In this document: positions 15,308-23,461 of the stretch, in pieces
Position numbering within the stretch: the first letter of the stretch is position 1
Layout: each line of letters starts with the position of its first letter
Assembly: GCA_041913505.1 (NCBI GenBank)
Contig: JAYSFC010000011.1
Coordinates: 1-42,026 of the forward strand
Direction: 5' to 3'
Length of the DNA: 42,026 nt
DNA from: JAYSFC01 sp041913505
GTDB taxonomy: Bacteria > Pseudomonadota > Gammaproteobacteria > Burkholderiales > Burkholderiaceae_C
Notes under the pieces: model-generated
Seen by the model: only the letters and a program-made list of their open reading frames with translations
What the model was told of the DNA's origin: nothing
The model's database searches: none
Program-made: the position numbers and the translations under genes

Positions 15308-17293
15308 TCAGGGCAGCTCCCGGCTCGGATCGGGCAGCGCGGCGTCGCGCGGCCCCACCTTTCCCAGGCGGCTCTTGATCGACTGGGGCAGCCCCGTGAG
15401 CAGCGCGGCGTAGTTGGTGGTGTTGGCCAGCACCTTCTTCACGTAGTCGCGCGTCTCGGTGAACGGCACGTTCTCGGCCCAGACTGCGGCGTCGAGCACG
15501 GGCCCGTTGCGCCAGTTGCGCGGGCGGCCCGGCCCCGCGTTGTAGGCGGCCGCGGCCAGCGGCATCGAGCCGTCGAAGTCGTCGAGCGCGAGCTTGAGGT
15601 AGGCCGTGCCGATCGTGATATTGGTGTCGCGGTCGTGGATCTGGTCGGGCGTGAAGCCCGCCAGGCCGATCTTGCGGGCCGTCCAGCGCGCGGTGGCGGG
15701 CATGACCTGCATGAGGCCCGCGGCGCCCACCCCCGAGCGGGCATCCATGACGAAGCGGCTCTCCTGCCGGATCAGGCCGTACACGTAGGCGGGATCGAGC
15801 CCGATGCCCTGGGCGCGCTCCACCACGCTGCTGCGAAACGGCGTCGGGAAACGCTGCGCCATGTCCACGACGCCCTTGGTGCGCTCGCTGGTGTTGATGC
15901 AGCGGTCCCACACCTCGCGCTGGCACGCGAAGTCAGCGGCCGCCAGCAGCTCGCGGTCGCTCATGCCGCCCGGCGTGTGCAGGTTGGTCGTGTAGTTCCA
16001 CTCGCGCACGCCTTCGCTGCGCAGGCCCATGAAGATGGCGTAGAGCGCCCGGTTGAGCCCCGGGTTGGCGCGCGCGGCAGCCTTTTCCTCGGCCGTGAGC
16101 GGCGCGGGCGCAGCGGGCACCGTGACGCGCTGGCCCAGTTCCTCGAGCGCGAGCTGCTCATAGAAGCCGCGCTGGCCCGCGATGCCTTCGAACAGCTGGC
16201 GCGCCTGGGCGCGCTCGGCGTCCGTCTGCGCCAGCGCCAGCTCGGCCTTGGCGCGCCAGTACACCCAGGTGCTGTCCGCGCGCGCCTCGTCGCCCATGGC
16301 GCGGATGGCGCCCAGCACGGTCTTCCAGCGCCCCGCGCGCAGGGCGGCACGCACCTTCCAGGCCAGCAGGTCGTCGTTGAGGTCCCCGTCGCGGTTCACG
16401 CGCTCGAACACCTGGATGGCCGTGGGCTGCAGCCTCAGCGCCATCTGCTTGCCGATCACACCCAGCACCCAGTGCTGCGCCTCGGGCAGCAGGTAGGCGC
16501 CCCAGCGGGCGTCGAACTGGTCCAAGGCCACATCGGGGTCCGCCAGGGCCATGCGGATCAGCGCCAGCGTGGCAAGCTCCTGGCGCGTACGGGCCGGGTT
16601 GGCTGAACGCTTGGCGAGAAATCTAGCCGCGTTGCCGGTGAGTTCGGTGAACTCGCCCAGGGCCTCGGGCGCCACCACCTGCACAGCGTTGCGCGCCGCG
16701 CGGGGGCGGTTGGCCTCCAAGGCCAGGCGCGCCTTGCGCCACACATCCAAAGGCTTGAACTGGCGCGCGCCGTACAGCCGGTCGGCCGCATAGGTGCAGC
16801 CGTCGTCGGCATCGCGCAGGCTGTACCAGGCGCGGCGCACCTCGTCGGCCAACGTGGGCGCGGCCGTGCCGTCCAGCAGGCTCACCACCGCCGCATAGCA
16901 GCGCACCTCGCGGTCGTCCGACATGCGGTAGTGCGCGTGGTGCTCGGCAAACTGCGCCCAGTTGCGGCGCTGGCCCTGCAGCAGCAGCCAGTCGTTGCGC
17001 AGGCGGTCCTCCTGGTAGGTGCCCGCATAGCGGTCAAAGAAGGCCTGCACATCCTGCGGCGTGGCCTCGTCCAGCCGCGCACGCAGTTCCCAGTAGGCCG
17101 CCCAGGGTTCGAGCGCGTGGCCGCGCGCGGCCGGCAGCAGCTGTGCGAGCTTTTTGCGGTCGCCCTTGCGGAAGGCCTGCTGCATCTCGAGCAGGGCGTC
17201 ATCGCCCTGGTTCTGCGCCCGCGCAAGGGGCGCAGCCGCTGCCAGCACCGACGCAGCCAGAAGCGGTGTCAGAATCTTCAACCAATGCATCAT
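15308..17293 (-). CDS. slt: Soluble lytic murein transglycosylase
   Basis: Periplasmic enzyme that cleaves the MurNAc-GlcNAc bond of peptidoglycan, leaving 1,6-anhydro ends. The protein is 661 aa. It has a signal peptide (HWLKILTPLLAASVLAAA, then PLARAQ), a long alpha-superhelical U/L region (TPR-like pairs, residues ~30-480) and a C-terminal SLT domain. The catalytic Glu511 lies in YGLIRQESRF, followed by GVGAAGLMQVMPATA and PLAAAAYNAGPGR. The length matches Slt70-type proteins. The start lies 15 bp from the divergent 5-formyl-THF cyclo-ligase start, so the promoters must overlap the genes. Confidence 0.95.
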   Translation of the reverse strand: MMHWLKILTPLLAASVLAAAAPLARAQNQGDDALLEMQQAFRKGDRKKLAQLLPAARGHALEPWAAYWELRARLDEATPQDVQAFFDRYAGTYQEDRLRNDWLLLQGQRRNWAQFAEHHAHYRMSDDREVRCYAAVVSLLDGTAAPTLADEVRRAWYSLRDADDGCTYAADRLYGARQFKPLDVWRKARLALEANRPRAARNAVQVVAPEALGEFTELTGNAARFLAKRSANPARTRQELATLALIRMALADPDVALDQFDARWGAYLLPEAQHWVLGVIGKQMALRLQPTAIQVFERVNRDGDLNDDLLAWKVRAALRAGRWKTVLGAIRAMGDEARADSTWVYWRAKAELALAQTDAERAQARQLFEGIAGQRGFYEQLALEELGQRVTVPAAPAPLTAEEKAAARANPGLNRALYAIFMGLRSEGVREWNYTTNLHTPGGMSDRELLAAADFACQREVWDRCINTSERTKGVVDMAQRFPTPFRSSVVERAQGIGLDPAYVYGLIRQESRFVMDARSGVGAAGLMQVMPATARWTARKIGLAGFTPDQIHDRDTNITIGTAYLKLALDDFDGSMPLAAAAYNAGPGRPRNWRNGPVLDAAVWAENVPFTETRDYVKKVLANTTNYAALLTGLPQSIKSRLGKVGPRDAALPDPSRELP

Positions 17294-17307
17294 GGGGGAA
17301 TTATGTG

Positions 17308-17880
17308 ATGGACAAAGCAGCCCTGCGGCGCGCCCTGGTGGAACAACGCCTGAATCTCACCAACCGCCTACAGCGCGCAGACCAGTTGCAGCGCGTGATG
17401 CGCATCTGGCTCGTGAACCGGCCCGACACCGTGATCGGCGCCTACTGGCCCATCAAGGGCGAGTTCGACCCCCTGCCCGCCCTGCACCGCTGGAAGGAAG
17501 ACGGCGAGCTGCTCGACGAACCGCAGTTGCGCCGCATCGGCCTGCCCGTGGTGAACAAGCAGCACAAGACCCTCACCTTCCACGCCTGGTACCCCGGCTG
17601 CCCCATGGAGGAAGACGCCTACGGCATCCCCAAGCCCAAGGACACCGAGGTCATCGTGCCCACGCTGCTGTTCGTGCCCTGCGTGGGCTACGGGCCCGGC
17701 GGCTACCGCCTGGGCTACGGCGGCGGCTTCTACGACCGCACGCTCGCCACGCTGCAGCCGCGCCCCGCCACGGTGGGCCTGGGCTACACGGTGGGCTACC
17801 TCGACGACTTCGAGCCCGAGGCGCACGACATGCCGCTGGACGCCATCCTCAACGACAACGGCGTGGTCTGGCCGGTGTAG
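17308..17880 (+). CDS. 5-formyltetrahydrofolate cyclo-ligase
   Basis: Converts 5-formyl-THF to 5,10-methenyl-THF using ATP. The protein is 190 aa. Motifs: a basic N-terminus (KAALRRALVEQRLNLTN), IGAYWPIKGEFDP, and the diagnostic nucleotide/folate loop YGPGGYRLGYGGGFYDRTLA near residues 130-150. The start at 17308 is preceded by GGGGGAA. An open frame extending upstream reads antisense to slt and was rejected. In E. coli the homologue (ygfA/fau) sits downstream of 6S RNA. No 6S RNA-like sequence was recognised here. Confidence 0.94.
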   Translation: MDKAALRRALVEQRLNLTNRLQRADQLQRVMRIWLVNRPDTVIGAYWPIKGEFDPLPALHRWKEDGELLDEPQLRRIGLPVVNKQHKTLTFHAWYPGCPMEEDAYGIPKPKDTEVIVPTLLFVPCVGYGPGGYRLGYGGGFYDRTLATLQPRPATVGLGYTVGYLDDFEPEAHDMPLDAILNDNGVVWPV

Positions 17881-17893
17881 CCCGCGGCAATGC

Positions 17894-17923
17894 GCGGCCC
17901 GCATCAATGGCGGACCGCATTTT
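17894..17923 (+). terminator. Putative intrinsic terminator after the cyclo-ligase gene
   Basis: GCGGCCCGC (17894-17902) and GCGGACCGC (17910-17918) form a 9-bp stem with one mismatch and a 7-nt loop, followed by ATTTTC. It begins 14 bp after the stop codon and fits the end of this transcript. The short T-run keeps confidence moderate. Confidence 0.5.
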
Positions 17924-17995
17924 CATCAACGGCCCGGCCGCGCGGACGCTAGCATTTCCGGCTCTGCACCGCCCCACGCCCACAGGAGACCTACC

Positions 17996-18694
17996 ATGCC
18001 CCAGCTCTACATCGGCAACAAGAACTATTCGTCGTGGTCCATGCGCCCCTGGGTGCTGATGCGCCAGGCCGGCATCGCGTTCGACGAAGTCAAGGTGCGC
18101 TTCGACAGCTTCGACGCCGGCTCGCAGTTCAAGGCCGCCCTGGGCGCCGTCACGCCTACGGGCAAGGTGCCCGTGCTCGTGGATGGCGGCCTCGCCATCT
18201 GGGACACGCTGGCCATCGCCGAATACCTGGCCGAACAACATCCCGACAAGCACCTATGGCCCCAGGATCGCGCCGCGCGGGCCCGCGCGCGCAGCATCGT
18301 GGCCGAGATGCACAGCGGCTTCACGGCGCTGCGCAGCGCCTGCGGCATGAACATCGAGGCCCGCCTGCCCGAAGTCGGTGCACTCATCTGGCGCGACAAA
18401 GCGGGCGTGCGCGCCGACGTGCAGCGCCTCGTGGACATGTGGAGCGCGCTGCTGCAAGATCATGGCGGCCCGATGCTGTTCGGCGCCTTCACCATCGCCG
18501 ACGCCTTCTACGCCCCCGTATGCATGCGCCTGGCCACCTACGGCCTGCCCGTGCCGCCGCACATCGCGGCCTATGTGGAGCGCGTGCGGCAACTGCCCGG
18601 CGTGAAGGCCTGGATCGACGACGCGCTGGCCGAGCGCGATTTCCTCGATTTCGAGGAGCCCTACCGCCTGGCGCCCTCCGCGCCCGCGCGGTAG
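17996..18694 (+). CDS. Glutathione S-transferase family protein
   Basis: A 232-aa cytosolic GST. The N-terminal thioredoxin-like domain begins QLYIGNKNYSSWSMRPWVLM, where NYSSWS carries the probable catalytic Ser, and contains TPTGKVPVLVDGGLAIWDTL, the glutathione-binding cis-Pro and Asp/Ser region. The C-terminal helical domain includes FGAFTIADAFYAPVCMRL, the conserved N-capping Asp. The NYSSWSMRPW start is typical of a proteobacterial GST subgroup of unknown substrate. AGGAG precedes the ATG. Its 3' end overlaps the convergent queC gene by 34 bp. Confidence 0.93.
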   Translation: MPQLYIGNKNYSSWSMRPWVLMRQAGIAFDEVKVRFDSFDAGSQFKAALGAVTPTGKVPVLVDGGLAIWDTLAIAEYLAEQHPDKHLWPQDRAARARARSIVAEMHSGFTALRSACGMNIEARLPEVGALIWRDKAGVRADVQRLVDMWSALLQDHGGPMLFGAFTIADAFYAPVCMRLATYGLPVPPHIAAYVERVRQLPGVKAWIDDALAERDFLDFEEPYRLAPSAPAR

Positions 18695-19374
18695 CCCTCC
18701 CAGCCGCGCGCGCGCAGCGCGCAGGCCGGGCAGGTGCCGCAGCCGTAGCCCCAGTCATGGCGCTGGCCTCGCACTCCTTCGTAGCAGGTGTGCGTTTCCT
18801 CCACGATCAGATCGACGAGCGCCTGGCCGCCGAGCGTTTCGGCCAGGCGCCAGGTAGCGGCCTTGTCGATCCACATGAGCGGCGTCTCGATGCGCAGGCG
18901 CTGCGCAAGCCCCAGGTTCAGCGCGAGCTGCATGGCCTTCATGGTGTCGTCGCGGCAGTCGGGGTAGCCCGAGAAGTCGGTCTCGCACACGCCCGCCACG
19001 ATCACCTGCAGCCCGCGCCGATAGGCCAGCGCGCCCGCGAGCGTGAGGAACACGAGGTTGCGCCCCGGCACGAAGGTGTTGGGCAGGCCGTCGGCCTGCA
19101 TGGCGAAGGCCCGGTCCTCGGTGAGCGAGGAGCCGCCGATCTGGCGCAGCACGTCGAGCGTGAGCACATGGTCCTCGCCCAGGCGCGGCGCCCAGGCGGG
19201 AAAGCGCTCGGCGAGGCGTGCGAGCACGGCAGTGCGCGCCTGCAGCTCCACGCTGTGGCGCTGGCCGTAGTCGAAGCCCAGGGTTTCGACGCGCTCGTAG
19301 CGCGCCAGGGCATGGGCCAGGCAGGTGGTCGAATCCTGCCCGCCCGAGAACAGGACGAGTGCGGTGGTGTGCAT
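18661..19374 (-). CDS. queC: 7-cyano-7-deazaguanine synthase
   Basis: Converts 7-carboxy-7-deazaguanine to preQ0 using ATP and ammonia, in queuosine tRNA modification. The protein is 237 aa. The PP-loop is VLFSGGQDSTTCLAHAL. GFDYGQRHSVEL and ADGLPNTFVPGRNLVFLTLA are QueC signatures. Four zinc Cys are in HTCYEG and in YGCGTCPACALR. The start at 19374 (MHTTALVLFSGG) is set by the PP-loop position; the open frame upstream is spurious. The tail overlaps the GST gene by 34 bp on the other strand. No queD, queE or queF is nearby. Confidence 0.96.
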   Translation of the reverse strand: MHTTALVLFSGGQDSTTCLAHALARYERVETLGFDYGQRHSVELQARTAVLARLAERFPAWAPRLGEDHVLTLDVLRQIGGSSLTEDRAFAMQADGLPNTFVPGRNLVFLTLAGALAYRRGLQVIVAGVCETDFSGYPDCRDDTMKAMQLALNLGLAQRLRIETPLMWIDKAATWRLAETLGGQALVDLIVEETHTCYEGVRGQRHDWGYGCGTCPACALRARGWEGYRAGAEGARR

Positions 19375-19444
19375 GACCTCGATTAAACCCGAGCCCGGTT
19401 GGCCCCATGTACCATGGGAGCCATCCCCACCCACGGCGCACGCC

Positions 19445-20425
19445 ATGCTCCCACCGACCGCCCTCCGCCTCGCCGCCACGCTGGGCCTGGCCTTCGCGTT
19501 CGCAGGCTGCCAGGAACGCGCCGCAACCAGCTGGTCCGGCTATGCCGAGGGGGATTACATCTACATCGCCGCTGCCCTGCCGGGCCGGCTCGAAACACTG
19601 GCCGTGCAGGCGGGCCAGCAAGTGGCGCAGGGCGCGCCGCTGTTCACGCTCGACAGCGAACCCGAGCGCGTGGCCCATGACGAAGCCTCGGCACGCTTGG
19701 CCGCCGCCCAGGCGCAGGCCGCCAACCTGGCCACGGGCCGGCGGCCCGACGAGATCGCCGTGCTCTCCGCCCAGCTCGTGCAGGCGCGCGCGCAAGCGCA
19801 GCTCGCGCAGAGCAACCTCGCGCGCCAGCGCCAGCTCGTGGCGCAGGGCTTCACCTCGGCCGCCACGCTCGACAGCCTGGAGGCCGGCGCGCGCCAAGCC
19901 CAGGCCCACGCCGGCGAGGTCGAGGCAGCGCTACGCGTGGCGCGACTGCCGGGCCGCCCCGAGGAGCGCACGGCCGCCCTGGCCCAGGCCCGCGCCGTGG
20001 GCGAGGCCCTGCGCCAGTCGGACTGGAGCACGCGCCAGAAACAGCAGGCCGCGCCCGCCGCGGGCCAGGTGGCCGACACCTACTTCCGCGCGGGCGAGTA
20101 CGTGGGCGCGGGCCAGCCCGTGCTCGCGCTGCTGCCGCCCACCCACATCAAGGCGCGCTTCTTCGTTCCCGAGGACCAGATCGCCACGCTGGCGCCGGGC
20201 GACGCCGTGCAGCTGGCCTGCGACGGCTGCGGCGCGCCCATCGCCGCGCGCGTGAGCCGCATCGCCACGCAGGCCGAGTACACGCCGCCCGTGATCTATT
20301 CGAACGCACAGCGCGCCAAGCTCGTATTCCTGGTCGAGGCGCGCCCCGACCCGAAGGACGCGCCGCGCCTGCGCCCGGGCCAGCCGCTGGACGTGCGGCG
20401 CACCCCGGCGGCGAAGGCGCCATGA
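19445..20425 (+). CDS. HlyD/YbhG-type periplasmic adaptor lipoprotein of an ABC exporter
   Basis: A 326-aa membrane-fusion protein. The ATG 19445 begins a lipoprotein signal with lipobox AFAGC. A biotinyl-lipoyl half follows (GRLETLAVQAGQQVAQGAPL), then a long Ala/Gln-rich coiled coil (residues ~80-190), then the second lipoyl half and a beta-barrel (PTHIKARFFVPEDQIATLAP). The arrangement with an ATP-binding protein and a DUF-type permease downstream matches the YbhGFSR family of exporters. It overlaps the next gene by 4 bp (ATGA). Only one permease gene follows here, while E. coli has two (YbhS and YbhR). Confidence 0.9.
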   Translation: MLPPTALRLAATLGLAFAFAGCQERAATSWSGYAEGDYIYIAAALPGRLETLAVQAGQQVAQGAPLFTLDSEPERVAHDEASARLAAAQAQAANLATGRRPDEIAVLSAQLVQARAQAQLAQSNLARQRQLVAQGFTSAATLDSLEAGARQAQAHAGEVEAALRVARLPGRPEERTAALAQARAVGEALRQSDWSTRQKQQAAPAAGQVADTYFRAGEYVGAGQPVLALLPPTHIKARFFVPEDQIATLAPGDAVQLACDGCGAPIAARVSRIATQAEYTPPVIYSNAQRAKLVFLVEARPDPKDAPRLRPGQPLDVRRTPAAKAP

Positions 20426-21381
20426 GCGCCGCTGCGATGGACTGGGCCATCGACGTGCAGGGCCTGACCAAGCGCTACGGCGGCCGCGCCGTGGTGGACG
20501 GCGTGTCGCTGCAGGTCGCGCCCGGGCGCATCTGCGGCTTTCTGGGCCCCAACGGCAGCGGCAAGACCACCACCATCCGCATGCTCTGCGGCCTGCTCAC
20601 GCCCGACGCGGGCCAGGGCCATTGCCTGGGGCTGGATATCGTGGGCGAGTCCGCTGCCATCAAGCGCCAGGTGGGCTACATGACGCAGCGCTTCGGCTGG
20701 TACGAAGACCTGTCGATCCGCCAGAACCTCGACTTCGTCGCGCGCCTGTTCGCGCTGCCCGACCGGCGCGCGGCGGTGGATGCGGCGCTCGCGCGCCTGG
20801 GCCTCGTGGACCGCCAGCACCAGCTCGCGGGTGCGCTCTCGGGCGGCTGGAAGCAGCGCCTGGCGCTGGCCGCCTGCCTGATCCACCGGCCGCGGCTGCT
20901 GCTGCTCGACGAGCCCACGGCCGGCGTGGACCCGAAGGCGCGGCGTGACTTCTGGGACGAAATCCACCGCCTCGCGGCCGAGGGCATCACGGTGCTCGTG
21001 TCAACCCACTACATGGACGAGGCCGAGCGCTGCCACGAACTCGTCTACCTCGCGTACGGCCATGTGCTCGCGCGCGGCACGCAGGCCAGCATCGTGGCCG
21101 CCGCGCAGCTCTCCGTGTGGCGCATCGAGGGCGAGGGCGCAGCCGCGCTGATCGCGCCGCTCGAAGAAGCGCCCGGCGTGCAGAGCGTGGCCGCCTTTGG
21201 CAACGCCGTGCACGTGGCGGGCACCGACGCCGCGCTGCTGGCCCAGGCCGTGGCGCCGTGGCAGGCCCACGCCGGCCTGCGCGTGCAGAGCGTGGCGCCC
21301 ACGCTGGAGGATGTGTTCATCCACCTGATCCACGGCGCGCAGGACAACTTCGGCGCGTCCCCAGAGGCGGGCCGGCCATGA
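20422..21381 (+). CDS. ABC transporter ATP-binding protein
   Basis: A 319-aa nucleotide-binding subunit. Walker A is GPNGSGKTT (42-50), the Q-loop lies in MTQRFGWYEDL, the signature is LSGGWKQRLALAACLIHRP, Walker B is LLLLDEPTAGVD and the H-loop is STHYMDEAERC. LSGGWKQR and TAGVDPKARRDFW are typical of the YbhF/CcmA-like multidrug and ABC-2 group. Only one ATPase cassette is present, whereas E. coli YbhF has two. The gene overlaps both neighbours by 4 bp, so the three genes form one coupled operon. The exported substrate is unknown. Confidence 0.94.
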   Translation: MSAAAMDWAIDVQGLTKRYGGRAVVDGVSLQVAPGRICGFLGPNGSGKTTTIRMLCGLLTPDAGQGHCLGLDIVGESAAIKRQVGYMTQRFGWYEDLSIRQNLDFVARLFALPDRRAAVDAALARLGLVDRQHQLAGALSGGWKQRLALAACLIHRPRLLLLDEPTAGVDPKARRDFWDEIHRLAAEGITVLVSTHYMDEAERCHELVYLAYGHVLARGTQASIVAAAQLSVWRIEGEGAAALIAPLEEAPGVQSVAAFGNAVHVAGTDAALLAQAVAPWQAHAGLRVQSVAPTLEDVFIHLIHGAQDNFGASPEAGRP

Positions 21382-22511
21382 AGGGTTTCTCGGCCGCGCG
21401 CACGGCCGCTGTTTTCATCAAGGAATTCCAGCAGATGCTGCGCGACCGGCTCACGTTCGCGATGGCCGTGGGCATTCCGGTGCTGCAGCTCGTGCTGTTC
21501 GGCTACGCCATCAACACCGACCCCAAGGGCCTGCCCACGGCCGTGGTCGCGGCCGAGAGCGGGCCGCTCACGCGCAGCCTCGTGGCGGCGCTGCAGAACA
21601 CGGGCTACTTCCAGATCACGGCCCAGCCCGCGAGCGAGGCCGAGGGCGACGCGCTCATGGCGCAGGGCCACGTGCAGTTCATGGTGGTGGTGCCGCCGCA
21701 GTTCGAGCGGCGCCTGCTGCGCGGCGAGCAGCCCGCGCTGTACGTGGCCGTGGACGCGACCGACCCCGCCGCCTCGGGCAACGCGCTCGCGGCGCTCAAC
21801 CTCGTGGCCACACAGGCGCTGGCGCACGACCTCACCGGCCCCTTGCGCGCGCTGCAGCCGCGCGCGCCGCCCTACGAGCTGCGCATCCACCGCCGCTACA
21901 ACCCCGAGGGCCTGTCGCGCTACAACATCGTTCCGGGGCTGGTCGGCACCATCCTCACCATGACCATGGTCATGCTGACCGGACTGGCTATGACGCGCGA
22001 GCGCGAGCGCGGCACCATGGAAAACCTGCTGGCCACGCCCGTGCGCCCGCTCGAGGTAATGGCGGGCAAGATCCTGCCCTACGTGCTCATTGGCTACCTG
22101 CAGCTCGGCGTGATCCTCGCGGCCGCGTGGTGGCTGTTCGAGGTGCCCATGGCCGGCAGCTTCGCGCTGCTCATGGGCATGATCGGCGTGTTCATCCTCG
22201 CCAACCTGGCCGTGGGCTTCACGTTCTCGACGCTCGCACGCAACCAGCTGCAGGCCATGCAGATGACGTTCTTCTTCTTCCTGCCATCGATCCTGCTGTC
22301 GGGCTTCATGTTCCCCTTCCGCGGCATGCCGCACTGGGCGCAGATGATTGGCGAGGTGCTGCCGCTCACGCACTTCCTGCGCATCGTGCGCGGCATCCTG
22401 CTCAAGGGCAGCGGCTTCGCCGATCTGGCGCCCGAGCTCTGGCCCATGCTCGCCTTTCTTGCCGTGGCCGGCGGCGTGGCTCTGGCACGATACCGCCAGA
22501 CCCTGGACTAG
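21378..22511 (+). CDS. ABC-2 type transporter permease
   Basis: A 377-aa permease of the YbhS/YbhR type. Its one N-terminal helix (FAMAVGIPVLQLVLFGYAIN) is followed by a large periplasmic domain (residues ~45-170) and then five helices (for example IVPGLVGTILTMTMVMLTGL, FALLMGMIGVFILANLAVGF and MTFFFFLPSILLSGFMFPF). The ABC-2 signature RERERGTMENLLATPVRPLE is present. As a single permease it would act as a homodimer with the ATPase, with the lipoprotein adaptor linking to an outer-membrane channel elsewhere. The start overlaps the upstream stop by 4 bp. Confidence 0.92.
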   Translation: MKGFSAARTAAVFIKEFQQMLRDRLTFAMAVGIPVLQLVLFGYAINTDPKGLPTAVVAAESGPLTRSLVAALQNTGYFQITAQPASEAEGDALMAQGHVQFMVVVPPQFERRLLRGEQPALYVAVDATDPAASGNALAALNLVATQALAHDLTGPLRALQPRAPPYELRIHRRYNPEGLSRYNIVPGLVGTILTMTMVMLTGLAMTRERERGTMENLLATPVRPLEVMAGKILPYVLIGYLQLGVILAAAWWLFEVPMAGSFALLMGMIGVFILANLAVGFTFSTLARNQLQAMQMTFFFFLPSILLSGFMFPFRGMPHWAQMIGEVLPLTHFLRIVRGILLKGSGFADLAPELWPMLAFLAVAGGVALARYRQTLD

Positions 22512-22525
22512 GGCTTGTAAACACC

Positions 22526-22894
22526 ATGCACGGACTGCACCTGACCGCCGACCTGTACCGCTGCGCCTGCGGCGACGACCTCCTGCAGCACGCCGACGCC
22601 ATCGCCGCGCTGTGCCGCGCCGAGGTGGCGGCGTGCGGGCTCACCGTGGTGGGCGAGCGTTGGCACCATTTTTCCGAAGGCGGCGGCGTGACCGGCACGC
22701 TGCTGCTGGCCGAGTCGCACTTGGCACTGCACACCTGGCCCGAAACCGGCAGCGTGACGCTGGACGTCTACGTGTGCAACTACGGCCGCGACAACTCGGC
22801 CCAAGCCCGCGCGCTCATGGCCGCGCTGGTGGCGGCCTATGCGCCCGAGCGCGCCGTGCACCACGCGCTCGAACGCGGTGCGGTGGCTGGCTAA
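22526..22894 (+). CDS. speD: S-adenosylmethionine decarboxylase proenzyme
   Basis: Makes decarboxylated SAM, the aminopropyl donor for spermidine. The protein is 122 aa, the short prokaryotic class. Autoprocessing is predicted at Glu63-Ser64 in LAESHLALHTWPE, where Ser64 would become the pyruvoyl group. His69 in ALHTWPETG and Cys84 in LDVYVCNYG are the conserved processing and catalytic residues. No spermidine synthase (speE) is adjacent. The gene lies 14 bp after the permease gene, and its last 4 bp overlap the convergent unknown gene. Confidence 0.92.
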   Translation: MHGLHLTADLYRCACGDDLLQHADAIAALCRAEVAACGLTVVGERWHHFSEGGGVTGTLLLAESHLALHTWPETGSVTLDVYVCNYGRDNSAQARALMAALVAAYAPERAVHHALERGAVAG

Positions 22895-23361
22895 CTCGCC
22901 GATTCGCGGAACTGCTTGCGCAGGAAGGGGCGGTGCCGCGCGATGTGCGCCATCTGCGCCGGTGCCACCGATCCACCCAGGTCTTCCTCGTCACCGCCAT
23001 TGAGCACCTGATTGGCGTAGGCCATGGCGCGGCGCACCACCTCCTGTTCGCTCACGCCCTGCGCCGCGGCCAGATCCATCGCCACACGGCGCATGGCGCG
23101 CTGCGACAGCATCCACATGGCGCCGAAGGCATCCCACGCGGCGGCGGCCTCGCGCATCTTTTCCGTGTCGCGCAGAATTTCCTGGAGCGGCTTGGCCAGC
23201 AGCGCGTCCAGCTCCTCCAGCCGCGCCTGCAAGGCCTCGCACTGCGCCTCGCGCTCCAGCGCCTGGGCCGCGGCGTTGGCGGCCGCGTCGGGCGCCTGCG
23301 GCACGGGGATGCTGCCGTCGGGATTGGGGTGGGCGATGGTGATGGAAGACGAAAGAGACAT
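22891..23361 (-). CDS. Hypothetical protein, charged helical
   Basis: A 156-aa soluble protein without recognised domain. Residues 1-30 are Pro/Ala-rich and likely disordered (HPNPDGSIPVPQAPDAAANA). Residues ~35-75 form a probable coiled coil (EREAQCEALQARLEELDALL). The rest is helical with a Met/Arg/Ala pattern (MWMLSQRAMRRVAMDLAAAQ). It is convergent with speD (4-bp overlap) and divergent from cca (100 bp). No ribosome site is evident before the ATG at 23361. It might be a species-level conserved protein. Function unknown. Confidence 0.7.
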   Translation of the reverse strand: MSLSSSITIAHPNPDGSIPVPQAPDAAANAAAQALEREAQCEALQARLEELDALLAKPLQEILRDTEKMREAAAAWDAFGAMWMLSQRAMRRVAMDLAAAQGVSEQEVVRRAMAYANQVLNGGDEEDLGGSVAPAQMAHIARHRPFLRKQFRESAS

Positions 23362-23461
23362 GGTGGAGGCCGTTCAGGGGCAGAGGCAAGGCGGCGACCG
23401 CGCACTGTACGCCAAGCCCTGACCCCCTTCTTCGCACGGGCAGCTAACCTACACTGGCGCC

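Noticed and set aside
17880..17996. 6S RNA gene next to the 5-formyl-THF cyclo-ligase gene
   Set aside because: The link is common in gammaproteobacteria, but the neighbouring gaps here are only 14 and 115 bp and show no long 6S-like hairpin.
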